Notes under the pieces: generated by a model | The model's input: the letters and a program-made list of their open reading frames with translations, nothing else | What the model was told of the DNA's origin: nothing | Database searches by the model: none | Translations under genes and position numbers: made by a program | DNA from: Lacticaseibacillus zeae DSM 20178 = KCTC 3804 | Lineage (GTDB): Bacteria > Bacillota > Bacilli > Lactobacillales > Lactobacillaceae | NCBI RefSeq assembly: GCF_000260435.1 | Contig: NZ_BACQ01000022.1 | Location: forward strand, 1 to 64,000 | DNA length: 64,000 bases | Direction: 5' to 3' | Shown: one piece after another, positions 35,618-44,841 of the stretch | Layout of the letters: the number at the start of each line of letters is the position of its first letter | Position numbering within the stretch: the first letter of the stretch is position 1

Positions 35618-37522
35618 CTACCGATGCCAAATGGTAAGCCGCTTCTGGGGCTGCCGATACATCCCATCTTGCGGTTGTACCTGGAAAGCTTGATACCACG
35701 CCGGAAAGTTCTGGACTGGCACATTCACGCGTAACGCGGCCGGCGCATGGACATCCTGACGTAACAGTGTTTTAACTCGCTCCGGCCGCATTTTGGTAGC
35801 CCATGAACGGGCGTAGGTAGTAAAGAAGGCCTGCAGTTCCTTGACATCAGGGTGATCGCCAAGCAAAGCCAACGCGACATCCATCCCTGCGTTATCCGCC
35901 ATATTTTCACTCACTGTCAGCGTGCCATTCACCTTGACCCCTTCATACGTCCGCCCATCAAATTGCGCGGCCATCTCCTTCACCAGTTGATCAAAGGCTT
36001 GCTTATCGGCCGGCGTCCACCAGTTGTGCAGATTCCCATGCTCGTCATATAGCGCCCCATTATTATCAAATGAATGCGAAATCTCATGCCCGATTGTGAC
36101 TCCAGTGCCGCCAAGATTCTGGGCCTTTGTCCAGTTAAGCTCATAATAAGGCGGCTGCAGGATCCCCGCCGGAAAAGTGATGTCATTTTTCAATGGGTCA
36201 TAACTGGCATTGACTAAGTGACCGGGCATGTTCCACTCGTTACGGTCTACCGGTTGGCCTACTTGCTTAAACCAAAATTGCTGCGCCTGGCTGCTTAATT
36301 TAAGAACAGCCGTCAGTAAATCATCATCTGCATCTACCGTCAAGTGGTCATACAGCGAAAAGAGCTGATCCGGGTATCCCATCTTCACCTTCATGGTGGC
36401 CAACTTGCGAATCGCTTTTTGCTTGGTCGTCGAACTCAGCCAGGTATTGTTCTCGAGCTGAACGCGGTACTGCGCAAGAATCTGCTCGACTATCGCAGTG
36501 ATATCCGCTTTTGCATCTGCCCCAAAATAAGTTTGACCGTAATATTGGCCAATCACATCGTCAAAATATTCGTTGGCAATGCCAAAAGCATGCTTGGTCC
36601 ATGATGACGCCTCAGGCTGTCCCGCCAAGAAACGATCGTATTGTCCGGCGAGCTGCCGTAGATCATCGCTTAGGTATGTCGCGCAAGACAGCAATTCGTT
36701 GATCACCATCCAGGCATGCCACTCTGGGTAGTTGTCTGCCGTGATAAGTGTTGGTAAGTTCGGCACATAATTCGGTACCACGGCATTAACCTTGGTTGGT
36801 GTTTGAGGCATTAAATCCGCAAAGGCTTGAGGGATACCCAAAAATCCGGCAGCTTCCTCAAATGCTTGCCAGGTCATTGGATTGTCAAAGGTACTATCTA
36901 CAGCCAAATCAACATTATCGGGCACAACTTCAGCCAAGCGGCGATCAAACCGCTTAGCCGCTTCAACATAATTTTTTTGGTCACTTTCACTGAAACCTGC
37001 AGCCGCTAACATGGCCGTCGCCATTTTCGACCAAGCCTCAAGATCAGCGGCGTTTTCCGCATCACCATTGCGATACATTGCAGCATCAGGCAAAATCGTG
37101 TCTGGTCCACCAAGGTTTAAAATGTTGTGCTCGGCATCATGCATATCGGCATCGACATACGGCGTCACAGGCAACACGTATTGTCCGGCTATCAGCGTCG
37201 GCATCGCTGCCCGAAACTGGTCTAAGGTTGTAAGCTTTACCAGCGTCTGGACGCGTGTGCGCACAGGATCAATCCCCAACTGCTGGCGCTTGGTTTTGTC
37301 GTCAGCCTTTGAAAATAACCGAGCAGCGTATCGCAAAGGTGACACGGTGTCACTCTCTGTTTGCATTACCTTTCGTAAATCGTCCACAAGTTTCGTGCGA
37401 ATCTCGTCTGATAAATCACTATCAGCACTGACAACGCTTTTATCTGGTGGAATCTGTGCCTTTTCTTGCCACGCGCCGTTAACGGCCATGTACAAATCAT
37501 CCTGAATCCGTGGTAAAGCCAT
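35618..37522 (-). CDS. pepO: Endopeptidase PepO, M13 (neprilysin) family
   Basis: 634 residues from the ATG at 37522 (GAGGGGATTTCA upstream); the longer frame would overlap the divergent ppk2 promoter. Zinc metalloendopeptidase cleaving oligopeptides, no signal peptide, so cytoplasmic as in other lactic acid bacteria. Zinc-binding HEISH at about 476-480 within TIGHEISHSFDNNGALYD; third ligand Glu in ENMADNAGMDVAL; substrate-binding VNASYDPLKNDI and the C-terminal RVNVPVQNFPAWYQAF. Full-length for the family. Monocistronic. Confidence 0.95.
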   Translation of the reverse strand: MALPRIQDDLYMAVNGAWQEKAQIPPDKSVVSADSDLSDEIRTKLVDDLRKVMQTESDTVSPLRYAARLFSKADDKTKRQQLGIDPVRTRVQTLVKLTTLDQFRAAMPTLIAGQYVLPVTPYVDADMHDAEHNILNLGGPDTILPDAAMYRNGDAENAADLEAWSKMATAMLAAAGFSESDQKNYVEAAKRFDRRLAEVVPDNVDLAVDSTFDNPMTWQAFEEAAGFLGIPQAFADLMPQTPTKVNAVVPNYVPNLPTLITADNYPEWHAWMVINELLSCATYLSDDLRQLAGQYDRFLAGQPEASSWTKHAFGIANEYFDDVIGQYYGQTYFGADAKADITAIVEQILAQYRVQLENNTWLSSTTKQKAIRKLATMKVKMGYPDQLFSLYDHLTVDADDDLLTAVLKLSSQAQQFWFKQVGQPVDRNEWNMPGHLVNASYDPLKNDITFPAGILQPPYYELNWTKAQNLGGTGVTIGHEISHSFDNNGALYDEHGNLHNWWTPADKQAFDQLVKEMAAQFDGRTYEGVKVNGTLTVSENMADNAGMDVALALLGDHPDVKELQAFFTTYARSWATKMRPERVKTLLRQDVHAPAALRVNVPVQNFPAWYQAFQVQPQDGMYRQPQKRLTIWHR

Positions 37523-37586
37523 TGAAATCCCCTCGTTTCTTGATCGTAAGTTCAGCATAGTTTTAAACGCAATCAGCGTCAATAAC

Positions 37587-37615
37587 TTGCACATCACGCA
37601 TAGAACCACTATGTT
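37587..37615 (+). promoter_or_regulatory. Promoter of the polyphosphate kinase 2 gene
   Basis: TTGCAC (37587-37592), 17 bp spacer, TATGTT (37610-37615); about 30 bp before the start codon, so a very short leader. Confidence 0.6.
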
Positions 37616-37644
37616 GGAAACAAGTAGATTGTGAGGGTGATCAA

Positions 37645-38520
37645 ATGACATTAGAAAAATACCGCTTCGACGGCACCGGTACGTTTGACATTAAGGCGTT
37701 CGCAACGGCACCACCAGATGAATTTACGAACAAAAAGGACAAAATCAAGGAAGACATTGATCATAACATCAAGAAGTTGTCGAAGGTACAAGAACATTTG
37801 GCTGCGCAGAAGCAGTACAGCGTTCTGATCATTTTTCAGGGAATGGATGCAGCCGGAAAAGACAGCATGATTGAGCACGTGATGTCCGGAATTAATCCCC
37901 AAGGAACAACGGTTGTGTCGTTCAAGGTGCCTACTGAATTGGAATTAAGCCATGACTTTTTGTGGCGCATTCATAACGCCTTCCCGGCTGGCGGCGAGTT
38001 AACGGTTTTCAATCGATCGCAATACGAAGAGGTGCTCGTTGATCGAGTTCACCCAGAACTACTACTGAAAGAAAATCTTCCCGGCATTGATTCGGTTTCC
38101 GATGTGCATGACGACTTGTGGACAGAACGCTTTGATGACATTAAGGCACTCGAAGCATACGCACGCCGCAACGGTATCTTACTTTTAAAGTTTTTTCTGC
38201 ACATTTCCAAGGCCGAGCAAAAAGACCGCTTCCTCAAACGCATCGAAATTCCGGAAAAAAACTGGAAGTTCTCACTGGCCGATATTCGCGAGCGCCGCTA
38301 CTGGGACGACTATCAAAAGGCTTATCAAGAGGCAATTCAGCACACTGCCACCAAGAAAAATCCATGGTACATTATCCCGTCTGATGACAAATGGTACTCA
38401 CGCCTAGCCGTTTCGCAGATTATCAATCGCGAGGTGACGGCCTTGCCACTCAAGTATCCGGTCATCTCGGAAGCGCAAAAGCAAGGGCTGGTTCAGGCCG
38501 TGGCAGATTTGAAAGATTAG
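37645..38520 (+). CDS. ppk2: Polyphosphate kinase 2 family protein
   Basis: 291 residues, ATG at 37645 with GTGAGGG upstream. PPK2 enzymes use polyphosphate to phosphorylate nucleotides (AMP, ADP or GDP depending on class). Walker A FQGMDAAGKDS at 65-73, lid and Walker B parts VFNRSQYEEVLVDRVHPE (about 121-138), and ADIRERRYWDDYQKAYQEAI near 212-231. Full length. Single gene divergent from pepO and ended by a strong terminator. Nucleotide specificity cannot be read with certainty. Confidence 0.92.
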   Translation: MTLEKYRFDGTGTFDIKAFATAPPDEFTNKKDKIKEDIDHNIKKLSKVQEHLAAQKQYSVLIIFQGMDAAGKDSMIEHVMSGINPQGTTVVSFKVPTELELSHDFLWRIHNAFPAGGELTVFNRSQYEEVLVDRVHPELLLKENLPGIDSVSDVHDDLWTERFDDIKALEAYARRNGILLLKFFLHISKAEQKDRFLKRIEIPEKNWKFSLADIRERRYWDDYQKAYQEAIQHTATKKNPWYIIPSDDKWYSRLAVSQIINREVTALPLKYPVISEAQKQGLVQAVADLKD

Positions 38521-38548
38521 ATTTATTTTATTTCAAACTGTTTTAAAT

Positions 38549-38593
38549 AAAAATACCCTCAACTTCATGACTTCCGAAGTTGAGGGTATTTTT
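38549..38593. terminator. Bidirectional terminator between ppk2 and the HAD gene
   Basis: AAAAATACCCTCAACTTC / GAAGTTGAGGGTATTTTT perfect stem. Confidence 0.92.
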
Positions 38594-39407
38594 ATTGCGC
38601 TTCTCCCATGGCGTATCGCTGAATCGCAACCGCCGCGCCATCGTGATCATTATCAGGTACAACTGTTTTAATGACAGCTGACACTTGTGGCAAGGCATTG
38701 GCTAAGGTTACGCCTAGCCCAGCGGCCTGCAGCATGGGTAGATCGTTTTCACCATCGCCAAGCGCCATCGTTTCCGGTATCGGAACGTTGTACAGAGAGC
38801 TCAGGGTTTGTAAAGCCGATCTTTTCGAAACCCCTTGCCGCACTATTTCCAGATAAGTCGCCTTTGAGCGGCTGGCAACCAGCTGCCATTCCGGATGCGC
38901 CAAAATGATTTTCTCAGCTTGGTCCACTATTGCCGGATCGCCCATGCATAGCATTTTCTGCACCGACAAGTTATCGCTCAACATGTCCCTGATCGGTGCG
39001 GTTGTCGGCTTTACATCAGTAATCACAGCTTCCTGATCCGTCCATTTGTCAAAAGCAGCCACATACCAGTGCGTACCGCTGAATACATTTAAGCTTAGCG
39101 GAAGCATCGATAAGACATGATAGACCCGGGGGCCAACTCCTTCCGGCCAGGAGGTTGCCGCTAATATCCGAAGTTGCTCACCTTCTGGCTGGCCAATCAA
39201 AGCACCGTTCAGACTGACCAGCGGCACTGCTAATCCCATTTGGCGCGCCAACGTGGTCATCGCCAACGGAGGACGGGCTGACGCCAAGACGAAAATTCCG
39301 CCTGCCGCAACATAAGCCTGAATTGCCTGCTTAACCCCCGCCGTCAGCTGATGTTGCGAATTCAGCAACGTGCCATCAATATCACTCAAAATCAAACGAT
39401 AGCGCAA
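38592..39407 (-). CDS. Cof-type HAD-IIB family phosphatase
   Basis: 271 residues from a TTG at 39407, chosen because AAGGGAG is 9 nt upstream and the protein then opens with RYRLILSDIDGTLLNSQHQL as usual; the longer frame has no SD. HAD motif I DIDGT, motif II VLASARPP, motif III Lys near SKATYLEIVRQGVSKRSALQ, motif IV GDGENDLPML. Hydrolyses a sugar phosphate, nucleotide or FMN-like substrate; specificity unknown. Only 40-100 bp from the MFS gene upstream, so possibly cotranscribed with it. Confidence 0.9.
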   Translation of the reverse strand: MRYRLILSDIDGTLLNSQHQLTAGVKQAIQAYVAAGGIFVLASARPPLAMTTLARQMGLAVPLVSLNGALIGQPEGEQLRILAATSWPEGVGPRVYHVLSMLPLSLNVFSGTHWYVAAFDKWTDQEAVITDVKPTTAPIRDMLSDNLSVQKMLCMGDPAIVDQAEKIILAHPEWQLVASRSKATYLEIVRQGVSKRSALQTLSSLYNVPIPETMALGDGENDLPMLQAAGLGVTLANALPQVSAVIKTVVPDNDHDGAAVAIQRYAMGEAQ

Positions 39408-39512
39408 GCAAAAAATCTCCCTTCCCGACCAGGATGAACCGAACATTTTCAAAAAGGTGACCGAAAACATCGCACCCTCATCATTTCAAGCGGCAACTGA
39501 CCTTGTCAAGCA

Positions 39513-40718
39513 CTATCTGCTGTGTGCTGCTGGATGCAACGGATCATTCAGCGCAGGGATGCTCTCCCGAACCGTAAAAGCAAAAGCCAATACTGCCAAG
39601 AGGATCAACCCGGTCGCTCCCACAAAAAGCAAACGGTAACTGCTGGTTCCTTCAATAATCATTGCGCCTAACAACGGCCCCAGAGCCCGGCCCGCGGAGG
39701 CAAAGCCCTGAATCAATCCTTGATAGCGGCCTTGTTGCGCCAGTGGTGTAAACAGCGTCACATAAGTCGAAACCGCCGGCAACGCTAGAACTTCTCCTAC
39801 CGTCAAAACGATCATCGCAACAATGAACGTCAGGTAGGCACCGGATCCATTCAACAAAATCAAAAACGATCCGGCAAACAAGATAAAGCCAACGACCAAG
39901 CGTAACCGAATATGTTTTAGCAACCAGCGATCAAATGCTGTCAAAATTGGCTGGAACAACACAATCAATAACGCGTTGATGGTCCATAAGAAACTGTAGT
40001 CCTTAATTGTGAGCCCTTCACTTAGCATAAAGGCAGAAATGTTACTCTGCCACTGTTCGTACATCAACCATGTCACAAATAACGTCACCATCAACATCAC
40101 CAAACGTGGGCGCGCCGGATTCCGACCTTCCTGGGTCACCTGCTTGGCAGACGCCGTGATCGTCACTTTTTCAATGCGATAGTGCCACAGTGCGACTACC
40201 AAAAAGATGGCAAATAAGCCGGCTGCCAACGCAAAGACCATGGCAATGCCATAAGGTAAAACAAATCCAACAATCAATGTACCGATGACAAGGCCAAGGT
40301 TTGACGTAAAATAGAGTACATTAAACACAACACTCGGGCGCTTGTTCCGAATGCGCGTCGCATAAGAATTGATGGCTGTGGCCGTCGCCCCGCTGCCAAA
40401 ACCGGAGATGACTAACAGTAACGGATATGCTGGCCACCCATGAAAGAATATCAGCAAAGCGGTTGCGCCAAGATTCAAACCGATCCCGGCTAAAATAGTG
40501 CCATAAGGTTGCCAATGATCAAACAGCCAGCCGCCGAGACTATTGCCCACAACCATAAACATCGAATTCAAAAACAAAACGATGCCAGCCACGGTCAGCG
40601 ACTCACACAAATATTCATGCATGTAAATCGTTGTTAACGGCCAAATCAGGCTAATACCCGTATTGGTAATCAGTGATCCCAAAAACAACCACTTCATGGC
40701 CAAGGTCTTATGTTGCAC
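39513..40718 (-). CDS. MFS transporter (multidrug-type)
   Basis: 401 residues, GTG at 40718 with GGGGGAG only 4 nt upstream; later TTG or ATG codons (LAMKWLF) are alternative starts. About 12 membrane helices. The loop 2-3 signature appears as GGWLFDHWQPYGTILAG, typical of MFS drug:H+ antiporters (compare MdtH/YfmO type). Loop 6-7 is basic (KQVTQEGRNPARPR). Exported compound unknown. Possibly forms a unit with the HAD phosphatase gene just downstream. Confidence 0.87.
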   Translation of the reverse strand: MQHKTLAMKWLFLGSLITNTGISLIWPLTTIYMHEYLCESLTVAGIVLFLNSMFMVVGNSLGGWLFDHWQPYGTILAGIGLNLGATALLIFFHGWPAYPLLLVISGFGSGATATAINSYATRIRNKRPSVVFNVLYFTSNLGLVIGTLIVGFVLPYGIAMVFALAAGLFAIFLVVALWHYRIEKVTITASAKQVTQEGRNPARPRLVMLMVTLFVTWLMYEQWQSNISAFMLSEGLTIKDYSFLWTINALLIVLFQPILTAFDRWLLKHIRLRLVVGFILFAGSFLILLNGSGAYLTFIVAMIVLTVGEVLALPAVSTYVTLFTPLAQQGRYQGLIQGFASAGRALGPLLGAMIIEGTSSYRLLFVGATGLILLAVLAFAFTVRESIPALNDPLHPAAHSR

Positions 40719-40876
40719 AATACTCCCCCATTTCGTGTCACTGCTACTGATGATAATGGAAATGAACAGAAAATAGCAACTCGAATGAGCAAATATTTAG
40801 GGGGTTATCATGATTTGCCCAAAAATCGGTGAAGAGAACGCCAGGAGAAGTCCCGACAAATCTTCTACAATATCAA

Positions 40877-40913
40877 AAACGTCCGATCTTATGGCAACTC
40901 GATCGGGCGTTCT
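40877..40913 (-). terminator. Terminator of the wall-anchored GH3 gene
   Basis: Minus-strand hairpin AACGCCCGATC / GATCGGACGTT followed by TTTTTGAT. Confidence 0.75.
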
Positions 40914-40968
40914 TGTTAGCATCATCTTCCAAATAACTTGCCAGAAGCAATCGTACTATCTGATCATT

Positions 40969-43020
40969 TTAGTCACGTGCTTTACGCCACCAAATCATAC
41001 CCGCCGTGGTCAAAATGAGCACGACACCGAGTATCACAAGGCCGTTCACCACTTTCTCACCTGCACGCGGCATCACGTTGTTTTCTCCACCAACCTTGTT
41101 AGGCGATTTTTTGTCTGCAAAAGCCACTTTCTTCTGCTGCCCGGCACCGTTAACTTGTGTTTCCAGGCCGATTGCGGCCGCTTTTAGCACTTGAACCGCA
41201 TGATCAATGACAGGTTGTGTTGCATTTTTATCAGCAAGAACCTTTTTGGCCACAGCCAATGCCGCTTCCAGTTTTTCCCAAGTACTGTTGGTGTATCGCT
41301 TGGCGTCATATGCTAGGACTTGTTCAATCAGTTGCTGTAAAGCATCTTTATTGGTTTTGACATTCGTTTTTACAAGTCCGGCAATCGCTGTTTGCAGTGT
41401 TTGCACTGCTTGGTCAACCGCATCTTGGGTCGCCTCCTGATCCGCTAAAACCTGATTGGCCGCAGCCAGCGCGACTTGATATTTACCCCACGAATCGCTG
41501 GTGTAATCATTTGCGACATAAGCAGCGCCTTGGTTCACGAGTGTCTGAAGCGCGGTTTTATCGACTTTAGCGACTTGTAGCGGTTCAATTGTCACCTGAG
41601 CGTCTTCAATCCCCGGCAATCCGGTGGTCAAGGTCAGCTGTTGCGTCTTTGCGGTCAACGGAATCATGAAGTTGAATTTACCGCCGGCACCGACATCAGC
41701 CGTAGCAACGACATGTCCCTGATCATCTTTAACCGTGAGCGGCTCGCCAGTTTGCCAGTTACTATCCACAACGGTACCGGACACAGTTGCGGTCTTTTTC
41801 GCTTGATCATAAGCCACGTTATCGACCCTTACCTGTTTCGTTTCAAGCTGGGCGGCAGTTAAAAGACCCAACTTACGCTTCAATGACAAAATCCGGAAAA
41901 CATGCTGATCAATCGCCTGTTCCGAAAGCTGACCATTGGTGACGGCTTGGTGAATCTGCGGAATTGCCGTTGCATAATCATCATTCATAATGCAATCGTT
42001 TCCGGCTGCGACTGCCAAAACATCAACGGGAACATTGTTGTGACTGGCCGCAAATTTAGTAATGGCACCCATCCCCAGCGCATCAGTAATAATCAACCCT
42101 TTATACCCGAGTTTTTCACGCAGAAGGTCAGTGACAACACGCTTGGAAAGTGAAGCCGGATAAACCGGATCGACGGATTGCATCACAATGTGCGCAATCA
42201 TAATGGAATCAACGCCAGCATCAATGCCTGCTTTAAACGGCAATAGATCCTCTTTTTCAAAAGCTTCTTCTGACTTTGTTACAACGGCAAAATCAGTATG
42301 GGTGTCAACTGCCGAACCATAACCCGGAAAATGCTTAACGGTCGCCGCAATGCCGGTATTTTGCCACGCAGGAACGACCTGTGAAATATAATCGGCGGTT
42401 GCCGTATAATCTTGACCGATCGTGCGCGGATAAATGAAACTATCGGTATCAGCCGTGCTGTCAGCGACCGGCGCATAATTCCAGTTAATGCCTAAATTCT
42501 TAAGTATCGTGCCAACCTGTTGCGCTTCCTGGGTCACTTTCGCCATGCCGCCTTCAGCAAATAAGGCTTGCGGTGACGGAAAAGCGCGCCCATTTGCAAT
42601 CAACGGATTCTGACTCAATCGCGAAACACTGCCGCCTTCTTGATCGACGCCAATCAGCAACGGTAACTTGGCGCTATCTTGAAAACTCTGCAATTTGTTC
42701 TTAAAGGCTGTTTGTGCTGCCTCCGGTGTTGATCCTTCCACACTTGTGAAATCTGCTCCATAAACGATTAAGCCGCCGAGATGATATTTTGCCACATCGG
42801 CACGCGCCTGGGCTGTGTCTTGTGGTGTCCGGGAAACAAACATTTGCCCGATTTTCTCATCAAGCGACATTTTGGAAATGTACTGGTTCAGTTCCGCATC
42901 ACTAATCGGTTGGTCGCCAGCAGCATGAGCGACTGAAGCACTTGAAGATAGACCAATTGATCCTAAAAGTAAGACGCCACATCCAAGTATGGACGCCACC
43001 CGTTTGCCAAACTTCTTCAT
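40969..43020 (-). CDS. Wall-anchored GH3 beta-N-acetylhexosaminidase with two FIVAR domains
   Basis: 683 residues from the ATG at 43020 (GAAGGAGAAGG upstream). Signal peptide 1-33 ending in AHA. GH3 catalytic domain about 40-395 with NagZ-type motifs LIGVDQEGGSVSRL, KHFPGYGSAVDTHT (about 229-242; its Asp-His pair is the expected acid/base) and ITDALGMGAI (Asp nucleophile near 312). A linker beta domain follows, then two FIVAR repeats (about 487-550 and 557-614; shared core TSDSWGKYQVALAAA / TNSTWEKLEAALAVA). The C-terminus has MPRAG (about 648-652), a hydrophobic helix and RKARD: a sortase signal with M and A in place of L and T. Probably trims peptidoglycan or glycan GlcNAc at the surface. 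Confidence 0.92.
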   Translation of the reverse strand: MKKFGKRVASILGCGVLLLGSIGLSSSASVAHAAGDQPISDAELNQYISKMSLDEKIGQMFVSRTPQDTAQARADVAKYHLGGLIVYGADFTSVEGSTPEAAQTAFKNKLQSFQDSAKLPLLIGVDQEGGSVSRLSQNPLIANGRAFPSPQALFAEGGMAKVTQEAQQVGTILKNLGINWNYAPVADSTADTDSFIYPRTIGQDYTATADYISQVVPAWQNTGIAATVKHFPGYGSAVDTHTDFAVVTKSEEAFEKEDLLPFKAGIDAGVDSIMIAHIVMQSVDPVYPASLSKRVVTDLLREKLGYKGLIITDALGMGAITKFAASHNNVPVDVLAVAAGNDCIMNDDYATAIPQIHQAVTNGQLSEQAIDQHVFRILSLKRKLGLLTAAQLETKQVRVDNVAYDQAKKTATVSGTVVDSNWQTGEPLTVKDDQGHVVATADVGAGGKFNFMIPLTAKTQQLTLTTGLPGIEDAQVTIEPLQVAKVDKTALQTLVNQGAAYVANDYTSDSWGKYQVALAAANQVLADQEATQDAVDQAVQTLQTAIAGLVKTNVKTNKDALQQLIEQVLAYDAKRYTNSTWEKLEAALAVAKKVLADKNATQPVIDHAVQVLKAAAIGLETQVNGAGQQKKVAFADKKSPNKVGGENNVMPRAGEKVVNGLVILGVVLILTTAGMIWWRKARD

Positions 43021-43089
43021 GAAAGTCCTTCTCCTTCCACAAATCTCCCAACAAATACTTAACATCATATTCTTTATCAGGTGAGATGA

Positions 43090-43470
43090 CTGCCAAGCGC
43101 TGATAACTGGTAGCCTTGACAGCGCACTAAATCCAGTTGTCTAGAGAATCATTAAGCACAGGCTCATTCTTTTCGGAAACTAGCAATTCCTGGTCATTTC
43201 TATTACTATACCGAAAGTTGAAATATTATTAATATTTCGTTATCACCTCCGTTTAGTTTGCAAATCCCAGCCATTAACGACAGTGTAAGCGTATGCGTCA
43301 TTGCTAATCGTGTCAAGCGATAATTGATTTATAACTATTTAATTTTTAATGATAAGATAAGGCAATCACTATTAAAAAAGCCAATCTCAGTTTGACCATT
43401 TTCGTCACTAAGATTGGCTTTTCTGAATACTTATGCGTTAAATACTTGATAAAAGATCTTACGTCCAAAA
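43090..43470. other. 380 bp gap between the GH3 gene and rlmD
   Basis: AT-rich. Holds a near-perfect palindrome GAAATATTATTAATATTTC around 43221-43239 and GGAGGTGATAACG just beyond it on the minus strand, which looks like an SD but has no start codon in reach. The rlmD terminator is at 43373-43423. No gene seen; the GH3 promoter must lie here but I cannot place it firmly. Confidence 0.5.
43373..43423 (-). terminator. Terminator of rlmD
   Basis: AAAAAAGCCAATCT / AGATTGGCTTTT hairpin, T-rich on both strands. Confidence 0.85.
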
Positions 43471-44841
43471 TTAATCGAGCGTCAAAGCCGTAATGCTTTC
43501 AATATGCTGCGTCTGGGGAAACATGTCCACCGGTTGTGTCTGCTTAGCGGTGTAGCCGAATCCTGCCAACAATTGCAAGTCACGCGCTAATGTTGCAGGA
43601 TTGCAGGAAACATAAACGATCTTTGGCGGTTTCATGTAACCCACCGCATCAATGAAGCTCTTGTCCAAACCCTTACGCGGCGGGTCAACCATCAGGACAT
43701 CTACCGGCAAGTCAGCATCTTTCCATTTCTGAATCACATCTTCTGCCTTGCCAACTTCAAACGTCACATTTTTAATATGGTTTCGCGCGGCATTTGCCTG
43801 AGCATCGCGCACCGCTGATTCAACCACTTCAACGCCATAAACGTGTTTGGCATGACGCGCCATCGTCAGCGAAATGGTGCCGATACCGGAATAAGCATCA
43901 ATGACGGTTTCTTTGCCAGTCAGTCCTGCCGCTTCAATAGCTTGAGTATAAAGCACTTCGGTTTGAACCGGATTCACCTGATAAAAGCTAACCGGCGAAA
44001 TCTGAAATTCGCTGCCTAACAGTTTATCCAAAAGGTAATCTTGGCCATAAATCGTTTTTGATTTGCGACCAAGGATGACATTGGTGCGCTTATCGTTTAA
44101 GTTCACCACAACGCTTGCAACTTCCGGTAGTGCCAGTGTCATTTCTTCGACAATATCTTTAAGGTGTGGCACCTGCCATGTGCGCGATACCAAGACGATC
44201 ATCATCTGGTGCGTGGCGTGACCGCGGCGAACCATGATATTCCGGATAACGCCGCGGTTGGTTCGTTCGTCATACGCGGGAACCTGATATTTTCGCAAAA
44301 GATCACGAACAACCACAATGGCATGGTCAATTTTAGGATCCTGAATCAGAAAATCTTCAATTGGCACCAGATCATGACTGTGTTTTTTATAGAAACCGGT
44401 TTGCAATTCACCATTGACCATACGCACTGGTACCTGTGCTTTGTTGCGGTAATCAAGCGGATGCTTCATGCCAATGGTCGGCAAGACATCAATCGCTAAG
44501 TGGGCTTTTTTATACAGCTCTTCGATTTGGCGCTGTTTGAACTTCAATTGCGCTGGATAGGCTAAAATCGACAGCGGCGCAATTCCCGTGCGAATGTATG
44601 CACTATCTGCGCCTGCGACCCGATCAGGTGAATCGGTTAAACGTTTGATCACCTTGGCAAAGCCGTATTGTTTTTGAACCTTGAGCACGTGCACCTGCAT
44701 CTTTTCACCGGGCAGAGCATCCTCGATAAACAGCGGGAAGCCAGCGACTTTTGCGACGCCCATGCCTTCATAAGTGAGATCCTGAATGGTAACTTCCAGA
44801 TCCTGATTCTTGGTAACAGCTGGTTGGGCCAAATTAGTCAT
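43471..44841 (-). CDS. rlmD: 23S rRNA (uracil-5-)-methyltransferase, RumA/RlmD type
   Basis: 456 residues from the ATG at 44841, which overlaps the end of dagK by 8 nt; the much longer frame inside dagK is rejected. SAM-dependent m5U methylation of 23S rRNA. N-terminal TRAM domain (DLEVTIQDLTYEGMGVAKVAG, given here as DLEVTIQDLTYEGMGVA), then FYQVNPVQTEVLY, the SAM motif VIDAYSGIGTISL, DPPRKGLD and the catalytic Cys in VYVSCNPATLARDL, with the final Glu in QTQHIESI. The family name RlmCD is also used in Gram-positives because one enzyme modifies two sites. Translationally coupled to dagK. Confidence 0.93.
   Translation of the reverse strand: MTNLAQPAVTKNQDLEVTIQDLTYEGMGVAKVAGFPLFIEDALPGEKMQVHVLKVQKQYGFAKVIKRLTDSPDRVAGADSAYIRTGIAPLSILAYPAQLKFKQRQIEELYKKAHLAIDVLPTIGMKHPLDYRNKAQVPVRMVNGELQTGFYKKHSHDLVPIEDFLIQDPKIDHAIVVVRDLLRKYQVPAYDERTNRGVIRNIMVRRGHATHQMMIVLVSRTWQVPHLKDIVEEMTLALPEVASVVVNLNDKRTNVILGRKSKTIYGQDYLLDKLLGSEFQISPVSFYQVNPVQTEVLYTQAIEAAGLTGKETVIDAYSGIGTISLTMARHAKHVYGVEVVESAVRDAQANAARNHIKNVTFEVGKAEDVIQKWKDADLPVDVLMVDPPRKGLDKSFIDAVGYMKPPKIVYVSCNPATLARDLQLLAGFGYTAKQTQPVDMFPQTQHIESITALTLD

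Noticed and set aside
37011-37505. 164-codon frame opposite pepO
   Set aside because: Antisense shadow of the M13 peptidase, no SD.
40810-41187. 125-codon plus-strand frame near the GH3 3' end
   Set aside because: Opposite to the GH3 coding sequence and crossing its terminator; low-complexity translation.
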